From the NCBI GenBank assembly GCA_041397775.1, contig JAWKWB010000003.1, positions 62,001-126,000 on the forward strand: a stretch of DNA of 64,000 nucleotides, in the 5' to 3' direction. The position numbers and the translations under genes were made by a program. Below the pieces are notes generated by a model. The model was not told the origin of the DNA and made no database searches. It saw nothing but the letters and a program-made list of their open reading frames with translations. The DNA is from Ga0077555 sp041397775. Lineage in GTDB: Bacteria; Pseudomonadota; Alphaproteobacteria; Rhizobiales; Hyphomicrobiaceae. Shown here piece by piece: positions 8,561 to 17,221 of the stretch (within the stretch, counting starts at the first letter, position 1; each line of letters begins with the position of its first letter).

Positions 8561-9697
8561 ATGCTCCAGGTGGTCTTCGCGTTGGTGGTCATGCTGGCAA
8601 GTGGCGGCGCGGCGCTGGCCGAGCAGACGCGGGCACCGGCTGCGCCCAAGTCCCCCTATCGCGTGACAGTCGTCGCGCGTGGCCTGGAGCACCCCTGGGG
8701 CCTGCAATTCCTCGATGGCGGACGCCTTCTGGTGACAGAGCGGCCGGGCCGCCTGCGCATCGTGACGCGCGACGGCCAGATCTCGCCGCCCGTCGACGGT
8801 GTTCCCGAAGTCGCAGCGGAAGGGCAGGGCGGCCTGCTCGACGTGGCGCTCGCCCCGGACTTCGCGGCCACGCGGGAGATCGTCCTGTCCTTCTCGGAGC
8901 CACGCGGCGGGCGGGCCAACGCCACGGCGGTCGCAACGGGCAAATTGGTCGAGCGCGGCGGCAGGGCACGGCTCGATGGCGTCAAGGTGATTTTCCGGCA
9001 GGAGCCCGCGGGCAGCGGCGGGCTGCATTTCGGCAGCCGCCTCGCCTTCGCGCGCGACGGCACGCTGTTCGTGACGCTGGGCGAGCGCTTCGTCATGGCG
9101 ACGGCACAGGACCTCACGCGCCACTGGGGCAAGGTGGTGCGAATTTCCGGAGATGGGGCCATCCCCGCCGGCAATCCCTTCGCCGGCCGCGCGGATGCAC
9201 GGCCCGAAATCTGGAGCTATGGCCATCGCAACCCGCAGGCGGCCGCGATCCACCCGGCGACGGGGCGTTTGTGGGTCGTGGAGCACGGCCCGCGCGGGGG
9301 CGACGAGATCAACGTTCCCCGCGCCGGCCGCAACTACGGCTGGCCCGTCATCGGCTACGGCATCGACTATTCGGGGGCGCGCCTTCACAGCGGCACGCAC
9401 AAGGACGGCATGGAGCAGCCCATCTATTACTGGGTGCCGTCCATCGCGCCGTCCGGCATGGCCTTCTATACGGGCGACCTGTTCGCGCAGTGGAAGGGCA
9501 ACCTGTTCGTCGGCGCGCTGGCGGGCCGGGCGCTGCACCGCCTCGTACTCGATGGCGAGACGGTCGTGGCCGAAGACGTGCTGCTGAAGGAGAGGGGGGC
9601 CCGTATCCGCGATGTCCGGCAGGGGCCCGATGGCGCGCTCTGGCTGCTGACGGATGATGGCGACGCAGAGGTGCTCAGGCTCACGCCGGGGGAGTGA
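8561..9697 (+). CDS. Secreted PQQ-dependent sugar dehydrogenase (YliI/sorbosone dehydrogenase family)
   Basis: A 378-residue periplasmic protein with a 19-20 residue signal peptide ending ALA. The body carries the six-bladed beta-propeller signatures of soluble aldose sugar dehydrogenases: GLEHPWGLQFL near the mature start, GGLLDVALAPDF, GSGGLHFGSRL, SYGHRNPQA and VVEHGPRGGDEIN, with NYGWP nearby. Family members oxidise sugars with pyrroloquinoline quinone; the true substrate is unknown and no PQQ synthesis genes lie in the window. The ATG at 8561 starts the signal peptide and follows a GAGG site; an in-frame GTG 18 bases upstream is less likely. Confidence 0.88.
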   Translation: MLQVVFALVVMLASGGAALAEQTRAPAAPKSPYRVTVVARGLEHPWGLQFLDGGRLLVTERPGRLRIVTRDGQISPPVDGVPEVAAEGQGGLLDVALAPDFAATREIVLSFSEPRGGRANATAVATGKLVERGGRARLDGVKVIFRQEPAGSGGLHFGSRLAFARDGTLFVTLGERFVMATAQDLTRHWGKVVRISGDGAIPAGNPFAGRADARPEIWSYGHRNPQAAAIHPATGRLWVVEHGPRGGDEINVPRAGRNYGWPVIGYGIDYSGARLHSGTHKDGMEQPIYYWVPSIAPSGMAFYTGDLFAQWKGNLFVGALAGRALHRLVLDGETVVAEDVLLKERGARIRDVRQGPDGALWLLTDDGDAEVLRLTPGE

Positions 9698-9711
9698 GGC
9701 ACGATCGTGCC
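9698..9711. promoter_or_regulatory. 14-base perfect palindrome before the DUF937 gene
   Basis: GGCACGATCGTGCC begins immediately after the sugar dehydrogenase stop codon. A second, imperfect inverted repeat (CATATGCCG with CGGCTATATG) follows about 28 bases later in an AT-rich patch. Both lie upstream of the DUF937 gene and could be operator sites or a weak terminator; there is no T-run. Confidence 0.3.
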
Positions 9712-9845
9712 GTATTGGCAGTTGCGTCACGGAAATTCATATGCCGTCATATCGGCTATATGCGCCGCGCCGCCAATGCCATTGCAACGATACGAATTGC
9801 CTTGACCGGCGATCGCCACGGCGGTTCGCAGCATGGAGGAAACCG

Positions 9846-10910
9846 ATGAATATCGTGTCGATGGCACTGACGACCCTATCGCCCATGATCGTGGACAAGA
9901 TCGCGGGTTCGCTGGGCATCTCCAGCCCGCTGGTGCGCAAGGCGATGATGGCGATCGTACCGACGATCCTGGGCAGCCTCATGGGCTCCACGTCGAAGCC
10001 GGGCGGTCTCGATGCGCTGGGCAAGGTTCTCGAGGGCGTCGATACGGGCATTCTGGGCAAGCTGGGCGAGATGATCGGGGGCGCGGGCCAGCAGGCGCTC
10101 GTCAATTCCGGCTCGGACATGCTGGGTGGCTTGCTCGGCAAGGAGAGTGTCGGGGCGCTGGGCGGTGCCGTATCGAAGTTCGCGGGCGTGGATGCGAGCG
10201 CGTCGTCGGGACTGCTCGGCCTGCTGGCGCCCGTGGTCATGGGAACGCTGGCGCAGCAGAAGACGGAGCAGGGACTGGACGTTTCCGGTGTTGCAAAGCT
10301 CTTGGAGAGCCAGAAGGACAACATCGCCGCAGCCATGCCGCCGGGCTTCTCCGATCTCCTGAAGGGGACGGGCCTGCTTTCGGCGTTGCCATCGATGCCG
10401 AAGCCCGAGGCTGCCGCGACGCCCCCGCCGGTGGCATCGCACCCGCAGCGCGAGGCGGCTGCGCCGCGCAGCGGGGGCAGCAAGATCCCCCTGGTCGCGG
10501 GGCTGCTGCTGGCTGCGCTCGCGGCGTGGTACGTGCTGGGCCGGAATGTGCGCGTGCCCGGCCTGCCCGCGGCGCCGCAGATCAGCGCGGGAACGCAGAA
10601 CATCGGGGCCCAGATCGGCACGCTCGCCGAAGGGCTGCGCGGCACCTTGCCGGGCATGACCGACGCGGCGTCGGCCCGCTCGGCGCTGCCGCGCCTGACA
10701 GAGATGGGCAAACAGCTCGAGAGCATCGAAACGCTGCGCGGGCAGCTTCCGGCGGCCGGAAAACAGGGGCTTGCCGCCTATGTGGCCTCGCTGTTGCCGA
10801 TCCTGCGGCCGATGATCGACGCGGCCCTGGCGCGCGCGGGCGTCGGCCCGGTCGTGAAGCCCGTCCTCGACCAGATCCTGAACCGCCTGGAGACGATGGC
10901 GAAGGCCTGA
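9846..10910 (+). CDS. DUF937-like membrane-anchored protein
   Basis: A 354-residue protein of unknown function. The N-terminal two thirds resemble the DUF937 family: low-complexity Gly/Leu/Ala segments such as LLGLLAPVVMGTLA, predicted to be helical. A Pro/Ala linker leads to one transmembrane segment (about residues 215-233, LVAGLLLAALAAWYVLG) and a C-terminal helical domain with LPRLTEMGKQLESIETLRGQL. This would leave the DUF937 part in the cytoplasm and the tail outside, or the reverse. The start at 9846 follows an excellent GGAGGAAA ribosome site. No partner gene is adjacent. Confidence 0.65.
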   Translation: MNIVSMALTTLSPMIVDKIAGSLGISSPLVRKAMMAIVPTILGSLMGSTSKPGGLDALGKVLEGVDTGILGKLGEMIGGAGQQALVNSGSDMLGGLLGKESVGALGGAVSKFAGVDASASSGLLGLLAPVVMGTLAQQKTEQGLDVSGVAKLLESQKDNIAAAMPPGFSDLLKGTGLLSALPSMPKPEAAATPPPVASHPQREAAAPRSGGSKIPLVAGLLLAALAAWYVLGRNVRVPGLPAAPQISAGTQNIGAQIGTLAEGLRGTLPGMTDAASARSALPRLTEMGKQLESIETLRGQLPAAGKQGLAAYVASLLPILRPMIDAALARAGVGPVVKPVLDQILNRLETMAKA

Positions 10911-11120
10911 TCGGGCCGCGTGCCCGGGCCGTCACGGCGGCCCGGTGCGTCGCCCCGGCGGGGCCCCACGATGTCGGCCGTGATATGTGACGTTGCCTTG
11001 CGGGCCGTCTCTCAGCATATTCCCCCCGATTGCGCGCCGGCTGGCGCGCGGATGTCTTCGCCGTGTGTCACCCGCGCCGCGGGCCTGCCGGTGACGATCG
11101 ATGGGAAGGAAGCTGTCGAG

Positions 11121-11879
11121 ATGTTTTCGTTGAAGGACCAAGTGGCGCTCGTGACGGGCGCTTCCTCAGGGCTCGGCCTGCATTTTGCCGGTGTGCTGGC
11201 CAGGGCAGGCGCCAAGGTCGTCGTGGCTGCCCGACGCGTCGACCGCCTGAAGACGCTGGCGGCCCAGATCGAGGCCGCTGGCGGCGTGGCCGTGCCGGTC
11301 GCCCTCGACGTGACGGACCCCGCTTCCGTCAAGGCGGCGTTCGATGCCGCAGAGGCTGCCGTCGGTCCCGTGACGGTGCTGGTGAACAACGCCGGCGTGA
11401 CCGATCCTGCCTTCATCACGCGCATGAGCGAGACGCAGTGGCGCGGCGTGCTCGAGGTCAACCTCGACGGTGTGTTCCGCGTCGGCCAGGAGGGCGCGCG
11501 GCGCATGGTGGCCAACGGCGGGGGCGGCTCGATCGTCAACATCGCCTCTATCGTCGGGCTCGGCGCCATCAAGACGCTGGGTGCCTATGCGGCCTCCAAG
11601 GCCGGCGTCATCGCGCTCACCCGGACGATGGCGCTCGAACTGGCGCGCGACAAGATCCGCGTCAACGCCATTGCGCCGGGCTACATCGCCACCGAGCTCA
11701 ACGACGATTTCTGGGATACGGATGCGGGCAAGCGCATGATCGCGCACGTGCCCATGCGCCGTCTCGGCCGCCTGGAGGAACTCGACGGGCCGTTGCTGCT
11801 GCTGGCTTCCGAGGCGGGCTCGTTCATGACGGGAACGGTCGTGACCGTCGATGGCGGCCACCTCCTGCCGACGGAGTGA
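11121..11879 (+). CDS. SDR-family oxidoreductase
   Basis: A 252-residue classical short-chain dehydrogenase/reductase. The NAD(P)-binding TGASSGLG motif is near residue 13, NNAG near 91, and the catalytic Ser...YAASK (Ser, Tyr, Lys) around 148-166, with the NAIAPGYIATEL segment afterwards. This matches FabG-like dehydrogenases that act on hydroxyacyl or steroid-type substrates. The ATG at 11121 follows an AAGGAAG site. It is followed after two bases by a phosphotransferase gene and then DUF6285; together these look like one operon, often found with acyl-CoA dehydrogenases in CoA-ester catabolism. Confidence 0.88.
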   Translation: MFSLKDQVALVTGASSGLGLHFAGVLARAGAKVVVAARRVDRLKTLAAQIEAAGGVAVPVALDVTDPASVKAAFDAAEAAVGPVTVLVNNAGVTDPAFITRMSETQWRGVLEVNLDGVFRVGQEGARRMVANGGGGSIVNIASIVGLGAIKTLGAYAASKAGVIALTRTMALELARDKIRVNAIAPGYIATELNDDFWDTDAGKRMIAHVPMRRLGRLEELDGPLLLLASEAGSFMTGTVVTVDGGHLLPTE

Positions 11880-11881
11880 CG

Positions 11882-12946
11882 ATGAACGCGAAGGAGACGA
11901 CAGGCCGGCCGCGCACGCTCGATCCTGCAGGCATCGGCCGCTTGACGCCGTGGCTGGCGCCAACCATCGGCGCGCAGGACGTCACGGTCGTGACGGCGGA
12001 GCTTCTGGCGGGGGGCGCGGTTCAGGAGAACTGGCGCATCGACGTCGACGTGACGGGCGGTCCGCATCAGGGTGCGCATGCCTGGGTCTTGCGTACGGAT
12101 GCGGCGGCACGCCTCGACATGAGCCTCGACCGCGTGGCCGAATTCCGTTGCATCGAAGCGGCGCATGCGGCCGGGGTGACAGTCGCTGCGCCGATTGCGG
12201 CGTGTGCGGATGCGGGCGTGCTGGGTGCGCCATTCTCGATCCAGGCCCTCGTCACCGGGAACGCACAGGCGCGCCGCATCGTGCGGGACCCGAACCTGTC
12301 CGAATATGGCGAAGCGCTGGCCCACGCGCTCGGCGGCGAACTGGCCCGCATCCATGCCATCCGCCCGGCCGATGGGGTTCTGCCGTTCCTGCCGATCCCC
12401 ATGTACAACCCGAACCGGCTGCTGGTGGCGGCGCTGCGCCGGGGGCTGGACGGTGCCAGCGAGGCCCGTCCGGCGCTGGAGTACATCCTGTCCTGGCTCG
12501 ATGCGCATGCGCCCGAGCCACGCGCCATCGGCCTCGTGCATGGCGATTTCCGCACCGGCAACTATATGGTGGATGGTGGGCGCCTGACCGCGATCCTCGA
12601 CTGGGAGTTCTGCCACTGGGGCGACCCGCGCGAGGACATCGGCTGGTTCATCGCGCGTTGCTGGCGTTTCGGCAACGACGCCAAGGTGGCGGGCGGCATC
12701 GCGCGCTTCGCAGCCCTGCTGGACGGCTACAATGCGGTTGCCAGGGAGCCGGTCACGGCTGGCGAGGTGCAGTATTTCGAGGCGCTGGCCGCCGCCAAGT
12801 GGGCGACCATCTCGCTGTTGCAGGGCGACCGCTTCGTGAAGGGCGGCGAGCGCTCGCTCGAGCTGGCCCTGACGGGGCTGATGCCGCCGGAAATGGAGGT
12901 CGACGCGCTCGACGTGATCGACCGGATCGAGAAGGGACGCGGCTGA
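11882..12946 (+). CDS. Phosphotransferase family protein (APH/ACAD10-like kinase domain)
   Basis: A 354-residue protein with the aminoglycoside-phosphotransferase fold. The catalytic loop reads LVHGDFRTGNYM (His-Gly-Asp with downstream Asn) and the metal-binding Asp is in AILDWEFCHWGDP. An early Ala/Gly-rich segment (TAELLAGGAVQENW) matches the nucleotide-binding loop. Relatives encoded beside SDR and acyl-CoA dehydrogenase genes resemble the kinase domain of ACAD10/ACAD11, which phosphorylates hydroxyacyl-CoA in other organisms; that role here is inference. The ATG at 11882 is two bases after the SDR stop, and its stop overlaps the next start in TGATG. Confidence 0.85.
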   Translation: MNAKETTGRPRTLDPAGIGRLTPWLAPTIGAQDVTVVTAELLAGGAVQENWRIDVDVTGGPHQGAHAWVLRTDAAARLDMSLDRVAEFRCIEAAHAAGVTVAAPIAACADAGVLGAPFSIQALVTGNAQARRIVRDPNLSEYGEALAHALGGELARIHAIRPADGVLPFLPIPMYNPNRLLVAALRRGLDGASEARPALEYILSWLDAHAPEPRAIGLVHGDFRTGNYMVDGGRLTAILDWEFCHWGDPREDIGWFIARCWRFGNDAKVAGGIARFAALLDGYNAVAREPVTAGEVQYFEALAAAKWATISLLQGDRFVKGGERSLELALTGLMPPEMEVDALDVIDRIEKGRG

Positions 12947-13305
12947 TGCTGGCACGCGGCAAGGACGCAGAAACACTGCTGGCGCTCGTCGCCGAGACGC
13001 TACGCGCAGAAATCATGCCGGGGCTTGCGGCCGACAAGCGCTATACGGCGGCGATGATGGCCAGTGCGCTGGATGTCGCGGCGCGGGCGATCGCGGTCGA
13101 GGAAGAGGCACCGACGCTGGCGCTGCTCGACGCCTTCTACGACGACGGAGATGGCACCCTGGCGCGCCTTTCCAGCGACATCCGGGCCGGCAAGATCGCC
13201 GACACGACGCACAAGGACCTGCGCGAGCGGCTGAAGGCGCACCTGGATGGCGGAGCGGCCGTCCGCAATCCGCGCTACAGCGTGCAGCGCGAGCGCAAGA
13301 GCTAG
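12946..13305 (+). CDS. DUF6285 domain protein
   Basis: A 119-residue acidic, mostly helical protein without signal peptide or membrane segment. The pattern LLALVAETLRAEIMP...YTAAMMASALDVAARAI resembles the small DUF6285 family that accompanies APH-type phosphotransferase and acyl-CoA dehydrogenase genes in alphaproteobacteria. Its start overlaps the phosphotransferase stop by one base, so translation is probably coupled. The biochemical role is unknown; a small accessory subunit of the phosphotransferase is a reasonable guess. Confidence 0.72.
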   Translation: MLARGKDAETLLALVAETLRAEIMPGLAADKRYTAAMMASALDVAARAIAVEEEAPTLALLDAFYDDGDGTLARLSSDIRAGKIADTTHKDLRERLKAHLDGGAAVRNPRYSVQRERKS

Positions 13306-13449
13306 CCTGGGAGCGCCGCGCTCGCGGCAGGCCGCGCTTGCGCCCGGCCACCTGCCGGCCTACGCCTCCCCCGGGGGCGCAATCGAACCTCCGGGCCGAA
13401 CGCAATCGTGCAGCCGACGGCGCGCACGGCACCGAGAATACTGGACATC

Positions 13450-14538
13450 ATGGTAACGATCCCCGCAGCAAAGCTCGATCGCCTGGTCGAGCGCTGGCAG
13501 ACCATCCAGGCCGAGCTGAATGCCGGGCCGGATCAGGCTCGCTTCATCGCGCTGTCCAAGGAGTTTTCCGACCTCGATCCGATCGTGGCGACGATCAACG
13601 ACCTGCGACAGGCAGAGGTCGAGAAGGCCGACCTGGAGGCGATGATCGCCGACAAGGCGTCCGACAAGGACATGGTGGAGCTGGCGCGCGACGAGATCGG
13701 CCCCGTGGGTGAGCGGATCGAGGCGCTGGGCCACAAGCTGCAGATCCAGCTGCTGCCCAAGGACGCCGCCGACGACCGCAGCGCCATCCTGGAGGTGCGC
13801 GCAGGCACCGGGGGCGACGAGGCGGCCCTGTTCGCGGCCGATCTTTTCCGCATGTACAGCCGCTATGCCGACCTGCACGGGTGGAAGGTCGAACTGATCA
13901 GCGCCTCCGAGAACGATCTGGGCGGCTATCGCGAGGTGATCGCGAGCATCACGGGTAAGGGCGTGTTCGCGCGGCTCAAGTTCGAATCGGGCGTGCATCG
14001 CGTGCAGCGCATCCCCGTGACGGAGACGAAGGGGCGCATCCACACCTCCACGGCGACGGTCGCTATCATGCCGGAGGCGGAGGAGGTGGACCTCGACATC
14101 AAGCCCGAGGACATCCGCATCGACACCATGCGCGCGGGCGGTGCGGGAGGGCAGCACGTCAACAAGACGGAATCTGCGGTGCGCATCACCCACCTGCCGA
14201 CGGGCCTGATGGTCGTTTCGGCGGAGAAGTCGCAGCATCAGAACCGGCGGCTCGCGATGCAGGTGCTGCGCTCGCGCCTCTACGAGCTGCAGCGCCAGAA
14301 AGCCGACGACGAGCGGGCGAAGGAGCGGCAGGGCAAGATCGGCACGGGCGACCGCTCGCAACGGATCCGCTCCTATCATTTTCCCGAAGGCCGCGTGAGC
14401 GACCATCGCATCGGCCTGACGCTCTACAAACTGCCGCAGATCATCGCGGGCGAGGGGTTGGACGAACTGATCGACGCGCTCGTCACCGAGCATCAGGCGA
14501 GCCTGCTGGCGTCGATGGAGGGGGCGGGCGCAGCCTGA
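13450..14538 (+). CDS. prfA: Peptide chain release factor 1
   Basis: RF1 recognises UAA and UAG and triggers peptidyl-tRNA hydrolysis. The 362-residue protein has the tripeptide PVT at 189-191, the PxT discriminator of RF1 rather than the SPF of RF2, and the universal GGQ at 233-235 inside RAGGAGGQHVNKT. Gln235 is the residue methylated by PrmC, whose gene follows immediately. The ATG at 13450 gives the usual length; an in-frame GTG 42 bases upstream is possible. Confidence 0.96.
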   Translation: MVTIPAAKLDRLVERWQTIQAELNAGPDQARFIALSKEFSDLDPIVATINDLRQAEVEKADLEAMIADKASDKDMVELARDEIGPVGERIEALGHKLQIQLLPKDAADDRSAILEVRAGTGGDEAALFAADLFRMYSRYADLHGWKVELISASENDLGGYREVIASITGKGVFARLKFESGVHRVQRIPVTETKGRIHTSTATVAIMPEAEEVDLDIKPEDIRIDTMRAGGAGGQHVNKTESAVRITHLPTGLMVVSAEKSQHQNRRLAMQVLRSRLYELQRQKADDERAKERQGKIGTGDRSQRIRSYHFPEGRVSDHRIGLTLYKLPQIIAGEGLDELIDALVTEHQASLLASMEGAGAA

Positions 14539-14544
14539 TCCTGT

Positions 14545-15441
14545 ATGATACCGGAACCGACACCGGGGACTTTGGGCGAGGCCTATCGCTGGGCGGTGGC
14601 ACAATTGCGCGCTGCCGGCGTCGACAGTCCCCAGCGGGATGCGCGGGAACTGCTGGCCGCTGCCGCCGGCATCGCCGCAGGCCTCGTCCTGGCCGATCCG
14701 CAGCGTGCGATCGGCGTGGCAGTGGTCGCGACGCTTGCCGGGTATGTCGCGCGCCGGGCGCAGGGCCGCGAGCCCGTGTCGCGCATCCTGGGCGCGCGTG
14801 GCTTCTACGGGCTCGACTTCGAGGTAACTGCCGCGACGCTCGATCCCCGGCCCGATACGGAGACGATCGTCGAAGCCGCGCGGGAGCTGGCTGACGAAGG
14901 CGCCTGGCCCGGTGGGGCGCCCGGCCGCATTCTCGACATCGGCACTGGTACCGGCGCGATCGTCATCGCGCTGCTGACCGTATTCCCGGCCGCGCAGGGG
15001 ATCGCCGTCGACATCGCGCGGGATGCACTCGCGACAGCGGCGCGGAATGCCGAGCGGAATGGGGTGGCGCCGCGACTGTCGCTGCGGGAGGCATCCTGGG
15101 CCGATGGTATCGCGGGCCCGTTCGACCTCGTCGTGTCGAACCCGCCCTATATCCCGACACAGGACATTTCCGGCCTGGAGCCGGAGGTCCGGGCGCATGA
15201 TCCGCGCGCGGCGCTCGATGGCGGGCGCGACGGCCTGGACGCCTACCGGGCCATCCTGCCCAGGGCGGCGCGGTTGCTGAGACCGGGAGGTTGGCTGTTG
15301 CTGGAGATCGGCGAGGGCCAGGAGGGCGACGTGAACCTGATCGCCGACGATTGTCCCTTGGCGCCGTTCGGTGGAGCACGCCGCCACTGGCACGATCTGG
15401 GAGGTATCGTGCGATGCCTGGGGTATGCTCGGCAGGCTTGA
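14545..15441 (+). CDS. prmC: Release factor glutamine methyltransferase PrmC (HemK)
   Basis: PrmC methylates the glutamine of the GGQ motif in release factors 1 and 2. The 298-residue protein has an N-terminal helical domain (LREARELLAAA-type residues, about 10-85), the FYGLDFEV and RPDTE segments, SAM motif I ILDIGTGTGAIVIAL near 129-143 and the N6-glutamine methyltransferase signature NPPY at 199-202. It starts six bases after prfA. Its substrate is therefore encoded directly upstream, the common prfA-prmC arrangement. Confidence 0.94.
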   Translation: MIPEPTPGTLGEAYRWAVAQLRAAGVDSPQRDARELLAAAAGIAAGLVLADPQRAIGVAVVATLAGYVARRAQGREPVSRILGARGFYGLDFEVTAATLDPRPDTETIVEAARELADEGAWPGGAPGRILDIGTGTGAIVIALLTVFPAAQGIAVDIARDALATAARNAERNGVAPRLSLREASWADGIAGPFDLVVSNPPYIPTQDISGLEPEVRAHDPRAALDGGRDGLDAYRAILPRAARLLRPGGWLLLEIGEGQEGDVNLIADDCPLAPFGGARRHWHDLGGIVRCLGYARQA

Positions 15442-15976
15442 GCGGTGCCCAAAAAAAAGCTTGGAATCTTGAGACATACGAGATAGCGTTCTGTACGAGC
15501 CAGCGTGACGGTGTAGCGTCCGCCTCGTCGATCCCACGTACGAAGCGAAACGCGCCGATGCTTTGGGCAATTGCTTGGTCGTTGCGTCCGAGCGGGGTTT
15601 TCCCCTTGGTGCCGACTTCGTGAGACTCTCCGAGAACGTAGTGCCGTTCCTCGACGTCGCGATGCAGCAGGCAGAGTGATGCGGGAGCGGTGGAGCGCGG
15701 ATCGACTGTGCTGAGCGCGGGTCCGAAGGTTCCGGAGTGCAGTGAACGTGTGCCGGGCTTGTCGCGCTGTCGAGGGACGGAGCGCTCAACCTGTACAGAA
15801 CGGGGATGATTATCGAGTGGGACGCCGGGGACAACCGCGCCACATGATGAAATGCGCCGCGAGCGCATGATGCGCCGCAGCAATGGCGCCTCCATCGATG
15901 TCGCAGCGTCGTCAAGCAGACCATCGCGTGTTTGTTGGGTCGTGAAAATCGCACGTCAAAGTGAGAACGGGAGCCC
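15442..15976. other. 535-base gap between prmC and the DUF4167 gene
   Basis: No gene with a recognisable product was found. The first 100 bases are less GC-rich than their surroundings and start with a run of eight A residues. Open frames cross it on both strands, but none has both a convincing start and a family-like sequence. Either unannotated RNA or decayed sequence is possible; the last 60 bases should contain the promoter of the DUF4167 gene. Confidence 0.45.
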
Positions 15977-16987
15977 ATGAGGCAAGGACAGCAGCATCGT
16001 CGCGGGCGTGGCCGCAATACGAACAACGGCCATCAGCGCAAGGGGCAGAACCCGCTCACGCGGAGCTACGAATCGAACGGTCCGGATGTGAAGGTTCGCG
16101 GCACGCCGTCGCTGATCGCGGAGAAATATCTTTCGCTCGCCCGCGATGCGCAGTCGTCCGGCGATCCGGTGCTGGCGGAGAGCTATCTGCAGTACGCCGA
16201 GCACTACAACCGCATCATTCTCGCCTTCCGTGAGCAGCAGCAGGCGCAGCAGCTCAACGAGTATGGCAACGCCCCGCAGCGCGTGCGTTCCGATGCGAAC
16301 GACGACGACGAGAGCGGCGATGACGAGGGCGGCGAGGATCCGGGCAACGCCGAACAGCCGATGGTCACCGGACGCTTCCCCAACGAGCCACATCGTGCGG
16401 ATATGCAACCCGGCGAGCAGGGGCCGCGCGAGCACGGTGGACGCGACCAGGGCCAGCGTGAGCATGGCCATCGCCATCAGCGCGACCGCAACGATCGGCA
16501 CGACCGCCAGCGCGGCGACCGGTTCGACCGCTTCGGCCGTGGTGATCGGGGCGACCGCGGGGATCGCGGCGAGCGTGGCGACCGGGGCGACAGAGATCAG
16601 CGGCGCGGTTTCGACCGTCACTACGGCGGCGAACGTGCGGACCGGGGCGAGCGCAGCGGCGGCGAGCGTATGATGGACGGCGAGCGCGGTGCGGAGATGC
16701 GCGGCGAGATGCGCATGAACGAGCGCGCGCCGATGGAAGCCCGCGAGAGCGCGCGACCCGTCTACAATGAGGATGCGCAGCCGGTGGTGCGCGAAGCGAG
16801 CGAGCCGCGCGCGGAGGCGCCGGCGCGCCGTGCGGAGGGCAATGGCGCATCGCGTCGCCGCGAGCGCTTCGGACCCGAGAACGAGCAGCCCGAGTTCCTG
16901 CGCCGTCCAGTGCGGCGTCCGCGACGCGACACCGAGGCGGCGGCCACCGAGGTCAACGGCGCCAGCGAGGAGCCCACGCGCGAGTGA
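15977..16987 (+). CDS. DUF4167 domain protein (RNA-binding-like, Arg/Gly/Asp-rich tail)
   Basis: A 336-residue very hydrophilic protein. The N-terminus is basic (RRGRGRNT) and leads into the conserved DUF4167 core, residues about 25-85, with SNGPDVKVRG, a helical segment around KYLSLARDAQSSGDPV and LAESYLQYAEHYNRI. The rest is disordered, with dense Arg-Gly-Asp runs (about 155-235) and a charged tail. DUF4167 is characteristic of alphaproteobacteria, often near prfA-prmC as here; the function is unknown, and the RGG-like composition suggests nucleic-acid binding by inference only. The ATG at 15977 follows a GGGAG ribosome site. It ends 33 bases before a strong terminator. Confidence 0.88.
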   Translation: MRQGQQHRRGRGRNTNNGHQRKGQNPLTRSYESNGPDVKVRGTPSLIAEKYLSLARDAQSSGDPVLAESYLQYAEHYNRIILAFREQQQAQQLNEYGNAPQRVRSDANDDDESGDDEGGEDPGNAEQPMVTGRFPNEPHRADMQPGEQGPREHGGRDQGQREHGHRHQRDRNDRHDRQRGDRFDRFGRGDRGDRGDRGERGDRGDRDQRRGFDRHYGGERADRGERSGGERMMDGERGAEMRGEMRMNERAPMEARESARPVYNEDAQPVVREASEPRAEAPARRAEGNGASRRRERFGPENEQPEFLRRPVRRPRRDTEAAATEVNGASEEPTRE

Positions 16988-17020
16988 GGCGCGGGCCGGC
17001 CCAAGAGACGATGAGCCTGG

Positions 17021-17051
17021 AAAGGCGCGGTGCCACGGCATCGCGCCTTTT
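17021..17051 (+). terminator. Rho-independent terminator of the DUF4167 gene
   Basis: A long stem pairs 17021-17033 with 17038-17050 (one G-T wobble, loop CACG). The 3' arm runs into four T residues. It lies shortly after the stop codon and before the FHA gene. Confidence 0.82.
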
Positions 17052-17221
17052 GCGTCGCGGAAGACGCATCGAGGGGTCTGCCCAGGGGATCGCGGATCGT
17101 GCTAAGAATTCCGAGAAGCGTGCGTGCTGTTCGCCGCGCGGCCAAGGCTTGCGCAGACGCCTCCATCATGCGCCGGCACGGTCCGCCGGTGCCGCGGGCA
17201 GCAACGGGAGTTGTGTGAGCG

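Noticed and set aside
13360..16026. A long minus-strand frame across prfA, prmC and the following gap
   Set aside because: It is antisense to two confident genes with no ribosome site or family-like sequence; only the part in the 15442-15976 gap is unexplained, and it reads like non-coding sequence.
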